64,000 nucleotides of DNA from Bombyx mori. Lineage: Eukaryota > Arthropoda > Insecta > Lepidoptera > Bombycidae. The stretch is taken from the NCBI RefSeq assembly GCF_030269925.1, contig NC_085108.1, forward strand, positions 5,766,001 through 5,830,000. Direction: 5' to 3'. A program made the position numbers and the translations under genes. Positions 44,820 through 58,500 of this stretch are shown piece by piece; the stretch's first letter is position 1, and every line of letters starts with the position of its first letter. The notes below the pieces were generated by a model, which saw nothing but the letters and a program-made list of their open reading frames with translations, was not told the origin of the DNA and searched no databases.

Positions 44820-46483
44820 CTGCAAAAAAAATAATTTATTTATATCGCGCCACCTGAGTCCGCGCGGGTAGGTACCACCGCCCCGCCTATTTCTGCCGTG
44901 AAGCAGTAATGCGTTTCGGTTTGAAGGGTGGGGCAGCCGTTGTAACTATACTGAGACCTTAGAACTCATATCTCAAGTGGGTGGCGGTAATTACTTTGTA
45001 GATGTCTATGGGCTCCGGTATCCACTATTAAAAATGTAACGACAGTAAAAACGGGACATTAAGCCGCAAAAGTGGTTTTCATTGTTCACAATTGTGTTAA
45101 TATTCAACTGTGTGTACTTAAATTGTGTTAACTCTGCCAATGCCAGTGAGTGCCAAGTCCGGTAGAGAAAAGAGGAGGGTTGAATTGGAGTTCAACTTTT
45201 CCACCGTAAAACAGTCAACGCCGAATGTTTGCCGGATTAGCCGGACACAAATAAGGCTTCTGCAGCCTCGAAGAACTAAATCTTTTTCAAAAGCTCTGCC
45301 GTGGTAGGACCCGAGACCCCACCACGTTTATTTCCCCAAGAAATCCTCACAAGGCCACGACCCTCAGCATTGAGGATTATCGACGCAAGGTCCATACCCG
45401 ATCCTGTGGAGCGAATGGTAAACAGTCGACGTCGCCTTAAGCAGGTCATTACGGATCTTCCCGATCCACTAACGGTGCTTTTAGGTACCTCAAGCACCGG
45501 TCATCCTTCTCGACAAACCCGTCGCTTGCGGCGAAGGGCTCGACGAGTAAATTAACCCACAGACACAGCCCACTGAGTTTCTCGCCGGATCTTCTCAATG
45601 GGTCGCGTTTCCGATCCAATCGTAGATTCTGCGAAGCACTGCTCTTGTTAGGGCCATTGTTAGCAACACTCCCGGTTTGAGCCCCGTGAGCTCACCTACA
45701 CGTCAAGGAGAAGCTGAAGTAGCATCTCAAGGCTATCAACATAGGTTGAAAAAAAAAAGACGCAAGGTGTTACCTTTAGGCGGTCGCTGGACCACTGTTC
45801 AGCGCCCTTCCTGATACAGGCCAGCACTTCGGCCACGCCCAGGTCGGTGCCGGCGCCCTCCTGCACACGCTGGAGGCGACTCGAGAAGTACCCTATGACC
45901 TGCGACACAACGTCGCGTCACTCTTCTAAAACACATAATTTTGAAGTCGTCGTGGCCTAACGGATAAGACGTCCGATGTATTCGTGTGTAGCGATGCACC
46001 GGTGTTCGAATCCCGCAGGCGGGTACCAATTTTTCTAATGAAATACGTACTCAACAAATGTTCACGATTGACTTCCACGGTAGCGGAATGACTAAAAGTC
46101 AAACCCGCAAAATTATAATTTGCGTAATTACTGGTGGTAGGACCTCTTGTGAGTCCGCGCGCGGCTAGGTACCACCACCCCGCCTATCTCTTCCGTGAAA
46201 CAATAATGAGTTTCGGTTTGAAGGGCGGAGCAGCCGTTGTAACTATACTGAGACCTTTGAACTCATATCTCAAAATGGGTGGTGGCATTTACGTTGTAGA
46301 TGTCTATTGGTTGCAATCACCACTTAAGACCAGGTGAGCCGTGAGCTGGTGCACCCATCTAAGCAATAAACCAGTCCAGACCCCCAGCCACGTACCATCG
46401 TTTTTTTTTTTATTGACCTAGGCAGACGGGCATACGGCCCACCTGATGGTGCGTGGTTGCCGTCGCCTATGGACTACAGCAAT

Positions 46484-46546
<63 letters not shown>

Positions 46547-49500
46547 ACCATCTCTATGTTCTGGGTGATGTGCAGGTTCTGATGCTGCTGGAAGACGTTC
46601 CGCTTGTGCAGCAGCGCGTACACCAGATTCAGGTTGTTGGAGAGCTGGTGCGCCAGGCAAGAGTTTATTATCTCCAAGAGCATCCTCAGGACTTCATCCA
46701 AAACGTTGATGTGGTCCATCTGAGAAACGAACTACGATAACGAATCGGGCGCGAGTCCTAGCGGTCCCTGGACTGCGGAAGCCGGAGACCGGTATGCAGT
46801 AACGTTCAAATATAAATTTACTAGCTGTAACCGTCCGCTTCGCTGGGCATTTACAATTAACATTATTATTTCTCACCCCCACAAAGATTCTCATCATTAA
46901 CCCTCCCGCAACTGGTGTAGGGAGTCCAACACTCATATAAATATTAGCCTATCCATTAAGTACATGTATTTTCTAAATGGATACCAAGTTTCAAGTCAAT
47001 CGGATGCACGGTTCAGTAGTTATAACGGAACATCCGTAAAAACCACTGTAGATTTATATATTAGTATAGATATATCGACATGTAAAAAGCTATTTGGTGT
47101 AAGCAACATTCATCTTTGTGATTAAAGGTGCCTTTAATTGAGGATATGTCATGTGCTTATTGTTAATTTGTCAATTTTTTATATTTGATGATCACTTTTT
47201 TGGTGCATCTAAAAAAATAAATATATATTTGTAAATATACAGATAAAAAAAATACTCTAAAAACTCAAACTATTTCAAACTCACAATTTCCTCTGTCTTT
47301 TCTTCTGACTGATGCGGTAGTTCTAAATTATTTAAATCGCCACCTGCGAAAACATAAGCACTGAAATGTGGGTAGGAGATAATCCAAGTTTCAAGTCAAT
47401 CGGATGCATGGTTCAGTAGTTATAACGAAACATCCGTAAAAACCACTGTAGATTTATTATATATTAGTATAGAGTATAGATGCCTTATCAGATGCTTTAT
47501 AGGCCCGTTGTAAGACGGCTGTAAAAAAGTGTTTATTAATGACCATTAACGACCTTATTAATTTTTATTACGAATAAAACTTTTTAACGAGCTTAGAAAG
47601 CTTCGATATCTCTTTATGAATGAACCATCGTCGGTTTTAGTAAGTTCGTATTCCGTGAAACGCGTCACCCGAAACCGTGGGGTCGATGACCTAGCGCGTC
47701 GACTGCTTTAAATTTGTGTTCCGTTGCGTGTTCCAACACCGACAACACAGAACGATTTTTTTATTTTTTATTGCCCTTGTAGGCAGACGAGCATAAGGCC
47801 CACCTGATGGTGAATGGTTACCGTCGCCCATGGACTTCAGCAATGCCAAGGGCAGAGCCAAGCCGCTGCCTACCGCTTAATACTCTCCACAAGTTCTCCT
47901 CGTTTGAAGAAGGACATGTCATAGCGCTCGGGAAACACCGTGGAGGGGAGCTCATTCCATAGCCGGGTGGTACGTGGCAAAAAAAGACCTCTGGGAACGC
48001 ACTGTGGATGACCGCAGTGGCTCCAGGTAGTATGGATGAACTCTACTCCGGTGACGGGCGGTGCGATGGTAAAAACGAGATGATAGTATCATCTCGAACA
48101 ATTCCACAGAGCACAATTATAAATCTAGGTCGGGTTCCGTTTAATATTCTTGATTTGATGATAAAAAAAACACCAAGTCATACCTTCGATCTCGCTGCAC
48201 AGTCTCGCTCTTCTCTTGGTCAATGATTCGAATAGAGATATTAGTCTCTGCGCTACGTACGGATGGAGGTTCCTAAATTCACCTAAAAACAAAAGCTGGT
48301 CTCAATGGGTCATCTTAATGCTATTAGTTATCAGCCTGTCTGCTGTCTACTGCTGAACTTGGCCTCTCCAGCTGATGTCCAGTGCGGTCGGTCCGTTGTC
48401 ATCTGCGTCCAACGTGACCCAGCGATTTTCAGTACGTGGTCTCCACTCGAGGTTCTTTCTGCCCCATCAGCCGTCCGATCTTCACGCTTTAACGCGCCAT
48501 TCGTTTTTCCGTCCGCGCGGGTAGGTAGCACTGCCCTGCTTATTTCCGCCGTGAAGCAGTAATGCCTTTCGGTTTGAAGGGTGTGGCAGCCGTTGTAACT
48601 ATATTGAGACCTTCGAACTCATCTCTCAAGATGGGTGGCGGCATTTACATTGTAGATGTCTATGGGCTCCGCTAACCACTCGACACCAGGTGGGCCGTGA
48701 GCTCGACCACCCATCTGAGCAATAATAATAATAAAAAAACACTGCGTTTTACCTATACATTGCGTAGTTCCAACATCTTTTTTTTTTTTACCTAAGCTGA
48801 TATCCTTGAGGGTCTAATTCAGCTTAACCTTAACTAGTAGATGAGCTCACGGGGCTCAAGCCTGACGACGTTGCTAACACGAAGCCTAGCTAGAGCAGTC
48901 CTTCGCAGAATCTACCACCGGATCGGAAACGCGACCCACTGAGAAGATCCGGCGAGAAACTCAGTGGGTTGTGTCTGTGGGTTAATTCACTCGCTCACAT
49001 CGTCTCGGCAACAGACTCTGCTGCAACCTAGAGGTCTTAAAATGTGGTCCTTGCATCAGACACTCACAGCTCATGTTGGCGACGGCAGCCAAGCAGTTCG
49101 TGTGCAAATATTTGTCCCGGACCCGTGTCATGTTGTACTGCAGCGCTCTTATTATGACCAGCACCATCAGACCGCCCAGCGAGATCTCCGATATCGTCCT
49201 CTCCGTGTACCATGTCGGGTTTTTTAGGGTCTGCCAACAAATAAAAGCTTTGTAGTCGTCGTGGCCTAAAGGATAAGACGTCCGGTGCATTCGTGTGTAG
49301 CGATGCACCGGTGTTCGAATCTCATAGAAGGAATAACATCGTGTAATAAAAATCAAACAAGCATAATTATAATTTGCGTAATCACAGGTGGTAGGACCTC
49401 TTATGAGTCCGCACGGGTAGGTACCACCACCCTGCCTATTTCTGCCGTGAAGCAGTAATGCGTTTCGGTTTGAAGGGTGGGGCAGCCGTTGTAACTATAC

Positions 49501-52500
49501 TGAGACCTTAGAACTTATAAGGTGGGTGGCGCATATACGTTGTAGATGTCTATGGGTTCCAGTAACCAATTAACACCAGCCGGGCTGTGAGTTCGTCCAC
49601 CCATTTAAGCAAATAAAAAATAAACTCAGTGTCAGTCAAAGTTTCCTTTTTTTTAAAGAGATCCTGGATCCACTCCGTACACCGGTAACACTGTCGTTTC
49701 TGTCTTATCAGAATCGAGCCTCGCGTGTCCTTTAGTATGTGTGCTCGAATTATTTATCTATTGCCATTTTAGGCAAATTCGGTCGCCCGTGGACCACAGC
49801 TTTGCAAGAGACACAGCCGCTGTCAGCTATCCGCTAACCTCGGTACAAGAGAGATATGTTCCTATCAGAGGCGGATGGTGCAGAAAATCTTTCTGGAAAT
49901 GCGCTGCGAGGGAACCCTGATCCTACTAAAGATCTGATCGTGGTGCTTATCTTGTGACGCGCCGTGTCGTCTGTGTCTTATCAGGATCGAACCTCGCGTG
50001 TCCTTTGGTATGTTTGGTCGAATTATTTATCGTTTTAAGCAGATTCGGTCGCCCGTGGACCACGGCTAGGCCCCAGACACAACCGCTGTCAGCTGTCTCC
50101 TAATCTCGTTACAAAAGAGACATGCTCCTATCAGAGGCGGATGGTCTCCTCTCTGGAAACGCGCTGCGGATGACCCCTGCTAAAAAGACTTAAAATCCAC
50201 TCACGATCATATGCACGTTCTTAATCAGAGCGTCGTCTTCGGTCAGTATCAGCAGTATGATCAGCGACATGTAGATGTGGTGGGAGTTGTTCTCGGGCGC
50301 GTTGTACAGCACCTCAAGCACCGGTACTATCTGCAGAACAACAACGGATACGTATGCAACGAACCGTTAGAATTGAAACTAGGAACTTCTTTTTAAAAAA
50401 ACACTTTTAATACGCCCTAGACTAAGTTTATGTTATTTATAGGGTAAGTGAGGAAAACTCTGTATACGTCCCACTCTGATGAGAGTCTGATCAGAACTGC
50501 TTTAAAAAGCTAGCTAGAAATCATCATCGGGAATAAATGCTGATTGTTGATGATTGGTAAGCATTATTACATGCTATGTAGGGATATAAATAAATAAATA
50601 AATATATCAGAACGCGGCTATTGTTTTGCAAACGGTCACTATAGGCTGTAAGATCACTGAGTGTAACGACAAAGGAAAAATCTTTTTTTTATTGTATATG
50701 TCGGCGCAAATATGACTATTTACCTACTGATCATCAACTAATTACTCTGTGATAAGAAATTGATGTTAAACAGTCCCTTTTATTGTAATTTCAATACTTT
50801 AAAATCTTGTAAACACGCTCACGTGTTTAATACTTGTAAACACGCTGACGTGTACGAAGTCCTATAAATACGGCCGTGCTGTCTAGCGTTTATTCATTCG
50901 TGTCCGAGCCGTAGTACAGTACGGATCTCTCTGTGACGTTGTTATGCTTTTGTGCAATATACGCAGTTCTCGTGAAGTTTTGTTTTGGAAGCCCAAACAT
51001 GAGTCATCATCGAGAACTTAATGACCGTGACGTCAACAATGCTGACGTCACACTTTTTAAAAACATTCCTTCAGCGTTTCTCCTCCGTCATATACATATG
51101 TGGACGAGCTGACAGCCCCACCTATTTCTGCAGAGAAGCAGCAATGCGTTGCGGTTCGAAGGGCGGGGCAGCCGTTGTACTGTTAAAAGTGAGACCTTAC
51201 AACTCATATCTCAAGGTGAGTGGCGGCATTTACATTGTAGACGTCTATGGGCTCAAAGCAAGAAGCAAAATAGTGGTTACCGGAGCCTATAGACGCAATC
51301 TTTTACAACGTAAATTCCGCCCACCACCTTTTACCGTAGACCCAGTATCCGAATGTTTTTTTTTTCTTTTTCGGAACTTGTATATACGCAAGCTTATTTT
51401 GAAAGCATTGTTAGCGTGATTCAGGCGTCTGCCAATAGTCTTTAGTCGTATGCGCGCACACAGTACAGTATGTTTTTAAAAAAAAAAAAAATTGCTTAGA
51501 TGTGTGGACGAGCTCTAACGGCCCACCTGGTGTTACTGGAGCCCATAGACATCTACAACGTAAATACCGCCACCCACCTCAAGACAAGAGTTCGATAGTT
51601 ACAAACGGCTGCCCCACCCTTCGCATTACCACTTCAATGCAGAAACAGGCAGAGCGGTGGTACCTACCCGCGCGGACTCACAAAACGTCCTACCATCAGT
51701 AATCGCGTTGTTAGCTCATTTTGGTACCCAACTAATGACCCTCTCCTATCACCCGCTCGGTGGAAGACCTTCCCTCTGTCGTCTGCACTCACCAGGTTTT
51801 CAATGTGTGGTGTGGCGCTGACGTGGCTCTTGTAATGGCGGCAGGAATGCAGCATGAGGTACAGAAGCAGCGTCACGTGCTCGCAACCAGCCGCGCCGCA
51901 CAGGGCTCTGTGGAGCTGCGGTACTAACTCCATTAGGTGGCCACGAAATGGTCATTGAGACTTTTTGGCGGGAATGCGAGGAGTGAAGTGTATATATATA
52001 TATGGTTGAAGGAATATGGGTATGTATTGGTACACCGCGTGAAATTCTTTGACAAATGATTCTTTTCCAATCTGATGGTTGTCTGGAATCGCTCTTAGCG
52101 ATAAGACCGACAATAGCTTTTTTTTTTCTTCTATTTAATGTTTCCCCTTTTTTTGTTGGTGTACAATAAAAATCTCTCTCTCTGAAGTTGTGTGATTTGT
52201 TTTATTTTGTCTATTTAGTGTTTCTTCAGGTTTAAATGTGTAATAATGGTGGATTATTAACTGTTTAATATCTGTGAAAGTGCACAAATGTGGGAAAATG
52301 AAAAAAAGCCGCTGGACGTAACTTCTCGGGATCCTCCAAAAAGTCCACTGAAAAAATCTCACTAAATAACCACCATTTTACTGAGATTATATTTTAATCC
52401 ATATCATCTCATTTCATTTCATCCCAGTTGATTAATGTCTCAAATTAATCATCTTCATTTAATTTCACATCATTTCACTCCATATTATCATTTTTCATAA

Positions 52501-55500
52501 AAATAGGATTAAAAATTAAAATAAGAATTGACCTAAGGGTCTTAGTGACCAGGACATAAAATTCCTTAAAAAAAACTCCATTACGAATTCCATTTTAGCA
52601 AACTTAAAGAAGATAGTCGACTTAATGCAGTCCACATTACGCGGCCAGGAAACGGTGTCATTACCAGTAGTCGGAGTGGGTAGATTGATTTTATATACTT
52701 GCGTCAAGATATTACAATATGGACATGCCGTTTTATCCATAATATTTTTTTTAAATTGAAAAAAATATATTTTTAATCCTCATCGGATACAATTTCTATA
52801 TTTATGAGATAAAGTAACAAAAAGCCCTGTCCAAGTTTTGTCTCATACTGACAAGCGTCATTTCTAATTCAACACAAAGGGACAAAATACGGTGTAACTA
52901 ACTAGTCCAAGGTGTTTTTGTATAAAATAAAATACTGATTTCTTTCACCATTAGCTAGCACTGGTAGCGTAGATTAATATTATTAAGGCGTTTTTCACCT
53001 TAAACACAGATTCGTGCTAATTTCAAAAGTCCGGAACAAATATCACAATAAAAATGAAGTTCCGGTATTTTGGAGGCATATCCATATTATCCTCTACGTT
53101 TGACGTCAACGACCTTAAATCAATCTACTTCTCGTCATTAATGTTTGAGAGGCCCAGGGTTAGGTCGCGGGGCGTGTCTCGGGAGAGGCCTGTCTCCGAC
53201 AGTGGACTAAAACAGGCTGTTAATGACGATGATGGTGATGATGGGACAGCTTGTATTGCCAATATCCCTCCACATAGTAGGTGTGCTCCCGGAGTGATAA
53301 TACAGGTCCTGTTTTAATCATCCACAGTGCGTTTCCAAATATATTTTCCGCCTCACACCATCCGGTTCTGGATTGAGTTCCCCTCCACGGTGTTTCCCGG
53401 ACGCTATGACATGTGTCCTTCTTCAAACCAGGTTTGCGGAGGGTTCTTAGTGGTAGACAGTGGCCTGGCCATGCTCGAGCTGTTGCTGACGTCCATGGCC
53501 AATGGTAACTACTTACCGTCAGGTAACGTAAGGCCGAAGGTAAGAAACTAAGGCCGAATTAACTAAGCTTAGCTAAGCGGTAAGCGTCGGCTCAAGCGCG
53601 TTTCTGACATTGCTAATGACACTCATCGGTGACTGTTCACCATTAGCAGGGCAGTAACTTCGTCTAGTCACTACATAGTATAAAACAAAGTCGCTTTTCT
53701 GTCCCTATATTCCTATGTATGCTTAAATATTTAAAACTACGCAACGGATTGAAGATGAAGGTTATATATGTATAATAACATCCATTAAATAGTGGAGAAA
53801 TCAATAATAAATTACATGTTCCGAAGTGAAGCGAGGGCGGATCGCTAGTCTTCGATAAACAACAAAAATCGAATAGGGTTGCCGAATCTAACAAGGTTAT
53901 CAAAATGTGGGTAGTTCTCACCGCAGCCATGTCTATACGGGGGGGCGTGATTTGTGACGTCACGGCGTCTTTCTGCGGCGTCGTCGAACTCGTTTCTGGC
54001 GAACAGGAACAATTATCTACATATTAATACGTGAAGCAAAAACTTTGTATCCCTTTTTACGAAAATTGCGCGGACGGAGGAGTATGGAATTTCCCACACT
54101 TATAGAGAATATAGAGAAGAAGTGCATAATGCTATTTTTTTTAATTATGCTTATCAGTATAGTTAATACGGCTGACCACCATGCTGGTACCACCACCCTG
54201 CCTGTTTCTGCTATGAAGCAGTAATGCGTTTCGATTTGAAGGGTGGGGCAGCCGTTGTAACTATACTTGAGACCTTAGAACTTATATCTCAAGGTGGGTG
54301 GCGTATTTACGTTGTAAATGTCTATGGGCTCCAGTAACCACTTACACCAGGTGGGCTGTGAGCTTATCCACCCATCTAAGCAATAAAAAAAAGCCTCGAG
54401 TTGTTGTGGAGTGATCGAGCGTTTCACTGGCCCACCCCGATTTTAAAAACCCACATGTATTTAATTTCAATTCCTTACCGCTACTATCCTCGCAGCAGAG
54501 CAACGACCTCCTGTACAGGTTGTCGTCGTTCATGCAGTGGTTGGCCAGCGCCAGCAGCAGCAGGCACGACTGGTTCGCCACCGGGTGCTCCTTGTTCAGT
54601 CTCCGCAGCAACTCCTGCCGGTCCGCCGGCGGGTGGCTGTATATCGTGGGTCTGGCGGACGTGGTGAACGACAGCATGCTCCAGAGGCCGGCTGTGAGCA
54701 GGGCAGAGCAGGTTCTGAACTCATGTTTTCTTTTCTTTTACCTCGCCTATTTCTGCTGTGAAGTAGTGATGCGTTTCGGTTTGAAGGGTGGGGCAGCCGT
54801 GGTGACTATACTGAGACCTTAGAACTCATATCTCAAGGTGGGTGGCAGCATTTACGTTGTGTTTATGGGCTCTGGTAACCACTTAACACCATGGGGGCCG
54901 TGAGCTCGTCCACCTATCTATGCAATAAAAAAAACGCACAGCCGGAATGCAGGAGTGTGAGATTCGTTACTGAAAGAATGACGAACACGGCCTGGTGAGG
55001 AGTGAGGCGACTAAGAACTACCCTAACTCAAGTAATAAGTCAGGAAGTCCAGGTTGGATCTTGATAAAATCCAAATGGGATCACAATAGCTAAGCTTTAA
55101 AAAAACAAAACAAAATGTGTGCAATTTACACGTGGTAGAAGTGAAACCTTCCAAAATTAAAATACAATTATCCTAAACGTCTTAAGTATATGTAAAATTT
55201 TGTCATTAGTAAATAATTGTAAGGTAGCGCCCTCTGTGAATTGATATCTTAATTTCACGTATAATCCTAAATTAAAATTCACTACAAGAGCTTTCATACA
55301 CACGTTAGTATTAAAAAATCTCACAGATGGCGCTGTATTAAATAGTATGTATATTTCTGTCTCATTCTTTGCTGGCGTCATCCTACACATTTTTGTATTT
55401 GTGTCTCTTACCTGTCGTTTTTTCCGTTGCATCCGGTTTGAAATCACAACGATTCTAAAGAAGTTTTCACTTCAAAAAGAATTTTCAAAACCTTTTCGCC

Positions 55501-58500
55501 TAGAAGAACGTTTTAAGGTAACGCATCAATAAAAGCAAATCAATACGAATTGAGAACATCCTTCTTTTTTTTATGTCAGTTAAAAATCTTTAAAACGTCA
55601 AGTTCAGTACTAAATACATTATCACCATTCCCGAGCCTGCGGACAGAATGGAAAGCAGTCGACGTCGCCCCAAACACGTCATTTCGGATCCTCCCGATCC
55701 ACTAACGGTGCTTTTAGGTACTTCAAGCACCGGTCATCGTTCTCGTCGAACCCGTCGCTTGCGACGAAGGGCTCGACGAGTAAATTAACCCACAGACACA
55801 GCCCACTGAGTTTCTGGCCGGATCTTCTCAGTGGGTCGCGTTTCCGAGCCGGTGGTAGATTCTGCGAAGCACGGCTACTGCTAGGGCCAGTGTTAGCCAC
55901 GTCGTCAGGTTTGAGCCCCGTGAGCTCACCTACTAGTTAAGGTTACGCTGAAATAGACTCTCAAGACTATCAGCTTAGGTATATACTCGACTGTATTATT
56001 ATAAAGGAAAAATATATACTTACACGCCAAATTAATAAGAACGCTACCTCCCTCGTGCGTGCCGAACATGCTCGGCGGGGCGGCCAACATGCTCGACAGA
56101 TTCAACAGCAGGGTTTTGACCAGCAGCGGGGCGTGCATGCCGTAACGACCTTGAAAGAGAGTTCTGGAAACACAACCTTTTATTATTATTATTATTCTAA
56201 GACTAGGGCCCATGGACATCACCGGTTTAAGACATGAGGCCGAAATCTTAATTGTTGTATGACGGCTTTCTCAGGATTTCATTTTCATTACACGACGCTA
56301 TGTAAATCGAAGGTAGAAATTCATTGCGCTGGTGGAACCGATCTACTACTACTACACCGATCTACAGTTACTGGTGGTAGGGCCTCCTGTGAGTCCGCAC
56401 GGGTAGATACCACCACCCTGCCTATTTCTGCCGTGAAGCAGTAATGCGTTTCGGTTTGAAGGATGGGGCAGCCGTTGTACCTATACTGAGACCTTAGAAC
56501 TCATTTCTCAAGTGGGTGGTGCATTTACGTTGTAGATGTCTACGGATTCCAGTAACCACTTAACACCAGGTGGGCTGTGAGCTCGTCCACCCATAAGCAA
56601 TAAATAAAATAAAAAATCTACCCTTAACGACTCAGTTCAAGCAGCCAAGGATAGACCGAGCCGGGAGACTGTCCCAGTGAAAATCATTCAGAGAGGCCAC
56701 GACCCTCAGCATTGAGGATTGCCGACGCAAGTAGCAGACGATTTTTTTTTCTTCCTACCCATTCTAGTTTCCTCGAGGGGTTATTTTAGATTCACAGAAG
56801 TAGTACGTGAGCTCACAGGGCTCAAGCCTGACGACGTTGCGAACACGATCCCTAGCAAGAGCCGTGCTTCGCAGAATCTACCACCGGATCTGAAGCGCGA
56901 CTGAGTGAGAAGATCCGGCAAGAAACTCTGTGGGCTGTGTTTGAGGGTTAATTTACTCGTCGAGCCCTTCGTCGCAAGCGACGGGTTCGACGAGAACGAT
57001 GACCGGTGCTTGTGGTACCTAAAAGCACCGTTAATGGATCGGGAGGATCCTAAATGACGTGTTTGGGGCGACGTCGACTGTTTACTATTCGGTCCGGAAT
57101 GGTAATGTACACCAAACTTCGCAACAACAGCAATGAGATTCACAAACCTGTATATCAACGAAGTCTCGACCAGTCTCTCTTGTCCGTGGACTTCAGCAAA
57201 CATATATATTGACATCAGCACTAACAGCGTGTTTATGCATTCCAAGTGCAAGTAGTATGTGTTGTCTCTGGAAACGGAAACGGATATTGTTATGCCGGCA
57301 CGACTAACGACATCTGTCGTCGGATATCAGAAACAACTGTTCCAGTTAGAAGTACATTCTCGGGATTTCTAGTTCTATCGAGAATGTTTCTGGAAAATTG
57401 CATACAAATTCGATATGACTCTTAAAACGTGGCTAAAGCGACATGACGACAGTTCCATTAGAAGCGAAGCGAAGCGACTAATGTATCACCTTGAAAATCA
57501 TGAATAAATAAGTCGTGACAGGGAAGTCTACATTTAATTGTCTTAACAATTAAATTGAGTTTTAATTAGTATTTCGGTTAAGATAAAAAACTAAATTCCT
57601 GTTTAATTGTTTTAACTGTTTTGCCTGTTTAATTTATTCAAAAATTATGTCATGTGAGGTTCTGTCAAAACTTTTATGAAAATTTCTTTAAATATCTTTT
57701 TTTTTTGTGAGAGCTTGGTTGAATGACATACGAAAATTTGCATTTTGCTTGAGACTATCTGGCAAAAAAGAGAATTGGCTGTATAGGCCATAATGTCTTT
57801 GCCAGTCGAAGCAGGCAAAGAGATCTATAGTGTTGTAGGATATTTAGATTTCTTGTATTTTCAAACACATTAAGCAAGTCTCGACCTGATCTCTAAAGAT
57901 GGACATTAGTACAAAAGTAGTCTTATCTTTTAATCCTACTCGCATTGGGCTGCTTTTCCCAGTAACGTAAAACGGAACGAAGAAGTGAGTTACTTGGAGC
58001 TTCGTACTGAGCTTTCCGGGCTCCTGACCAGATCTCTTTCTTTCCACCAATAGCAGAACATGACTCACGTAACAGGCACATCTATGATGAGCCCTATCAG
58101 CGCATCTATGAGGATCTCCACTCGACTCTCGGAGGCCGTCAGCTTTGGAGATTGTTGCACTTCAGGCGTTTGTGAGTGGGCTTCATGGCTCGAGGGTGTC
58201 GATGGCTGAGAGGAAAATATACAGAGGAATTAACATTTAGATTAAGACATTTTAATTCAAATACACTGTTGTCCCAATTATAATTGTATACAATCTAATA
58301 TAACTATTATACGTATGTATGTATTTTTTTATTGCTTAGATGGGTGGACGAGCTCATAGCCCAGCTGGTGTTAAGTGGTTACTGGAGCCCATAGACATCT
58401 ACGACGTAAATGCGCCACCCACCTCGAGATGTAAGTTCTAAGGTCTCAAGTATAGTTACAACAGCTGCCCCACCCTTCAAACCGAAACGCATTACTGCTT

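Noticed and set aside
45948..46022. Functional tRNA gene
   Set aside because: Good A and B boxes, but the acceptor arms do not pair cleanly and SINE body plus tail follow. The same head recurs at 21405 and 49252.
46418..46740. Arg-Glu or Ser-Leu repeat proteins in several frames
   Set aside because: Translation of the CT/GA microsatellite beyond the exon 13 donor.
51021..51419. 132-codon plus ORF
   Set aside because: Mostly SINE-B sequence and repeat; no protein family.
54401..54761. Plus-strand ORFs opposite dymeclin exon 7
   Set aside because: Shadows of the GC-rich exon on the other strand; the minus frame has clear family similarity.
56781..57251. 156-codon minus-strand ORF
   Set aside because: It joins dymeclin exon 5, part of an intron and an inverted Bm1. 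Only residues from 57148-57251 are real coding sequence.
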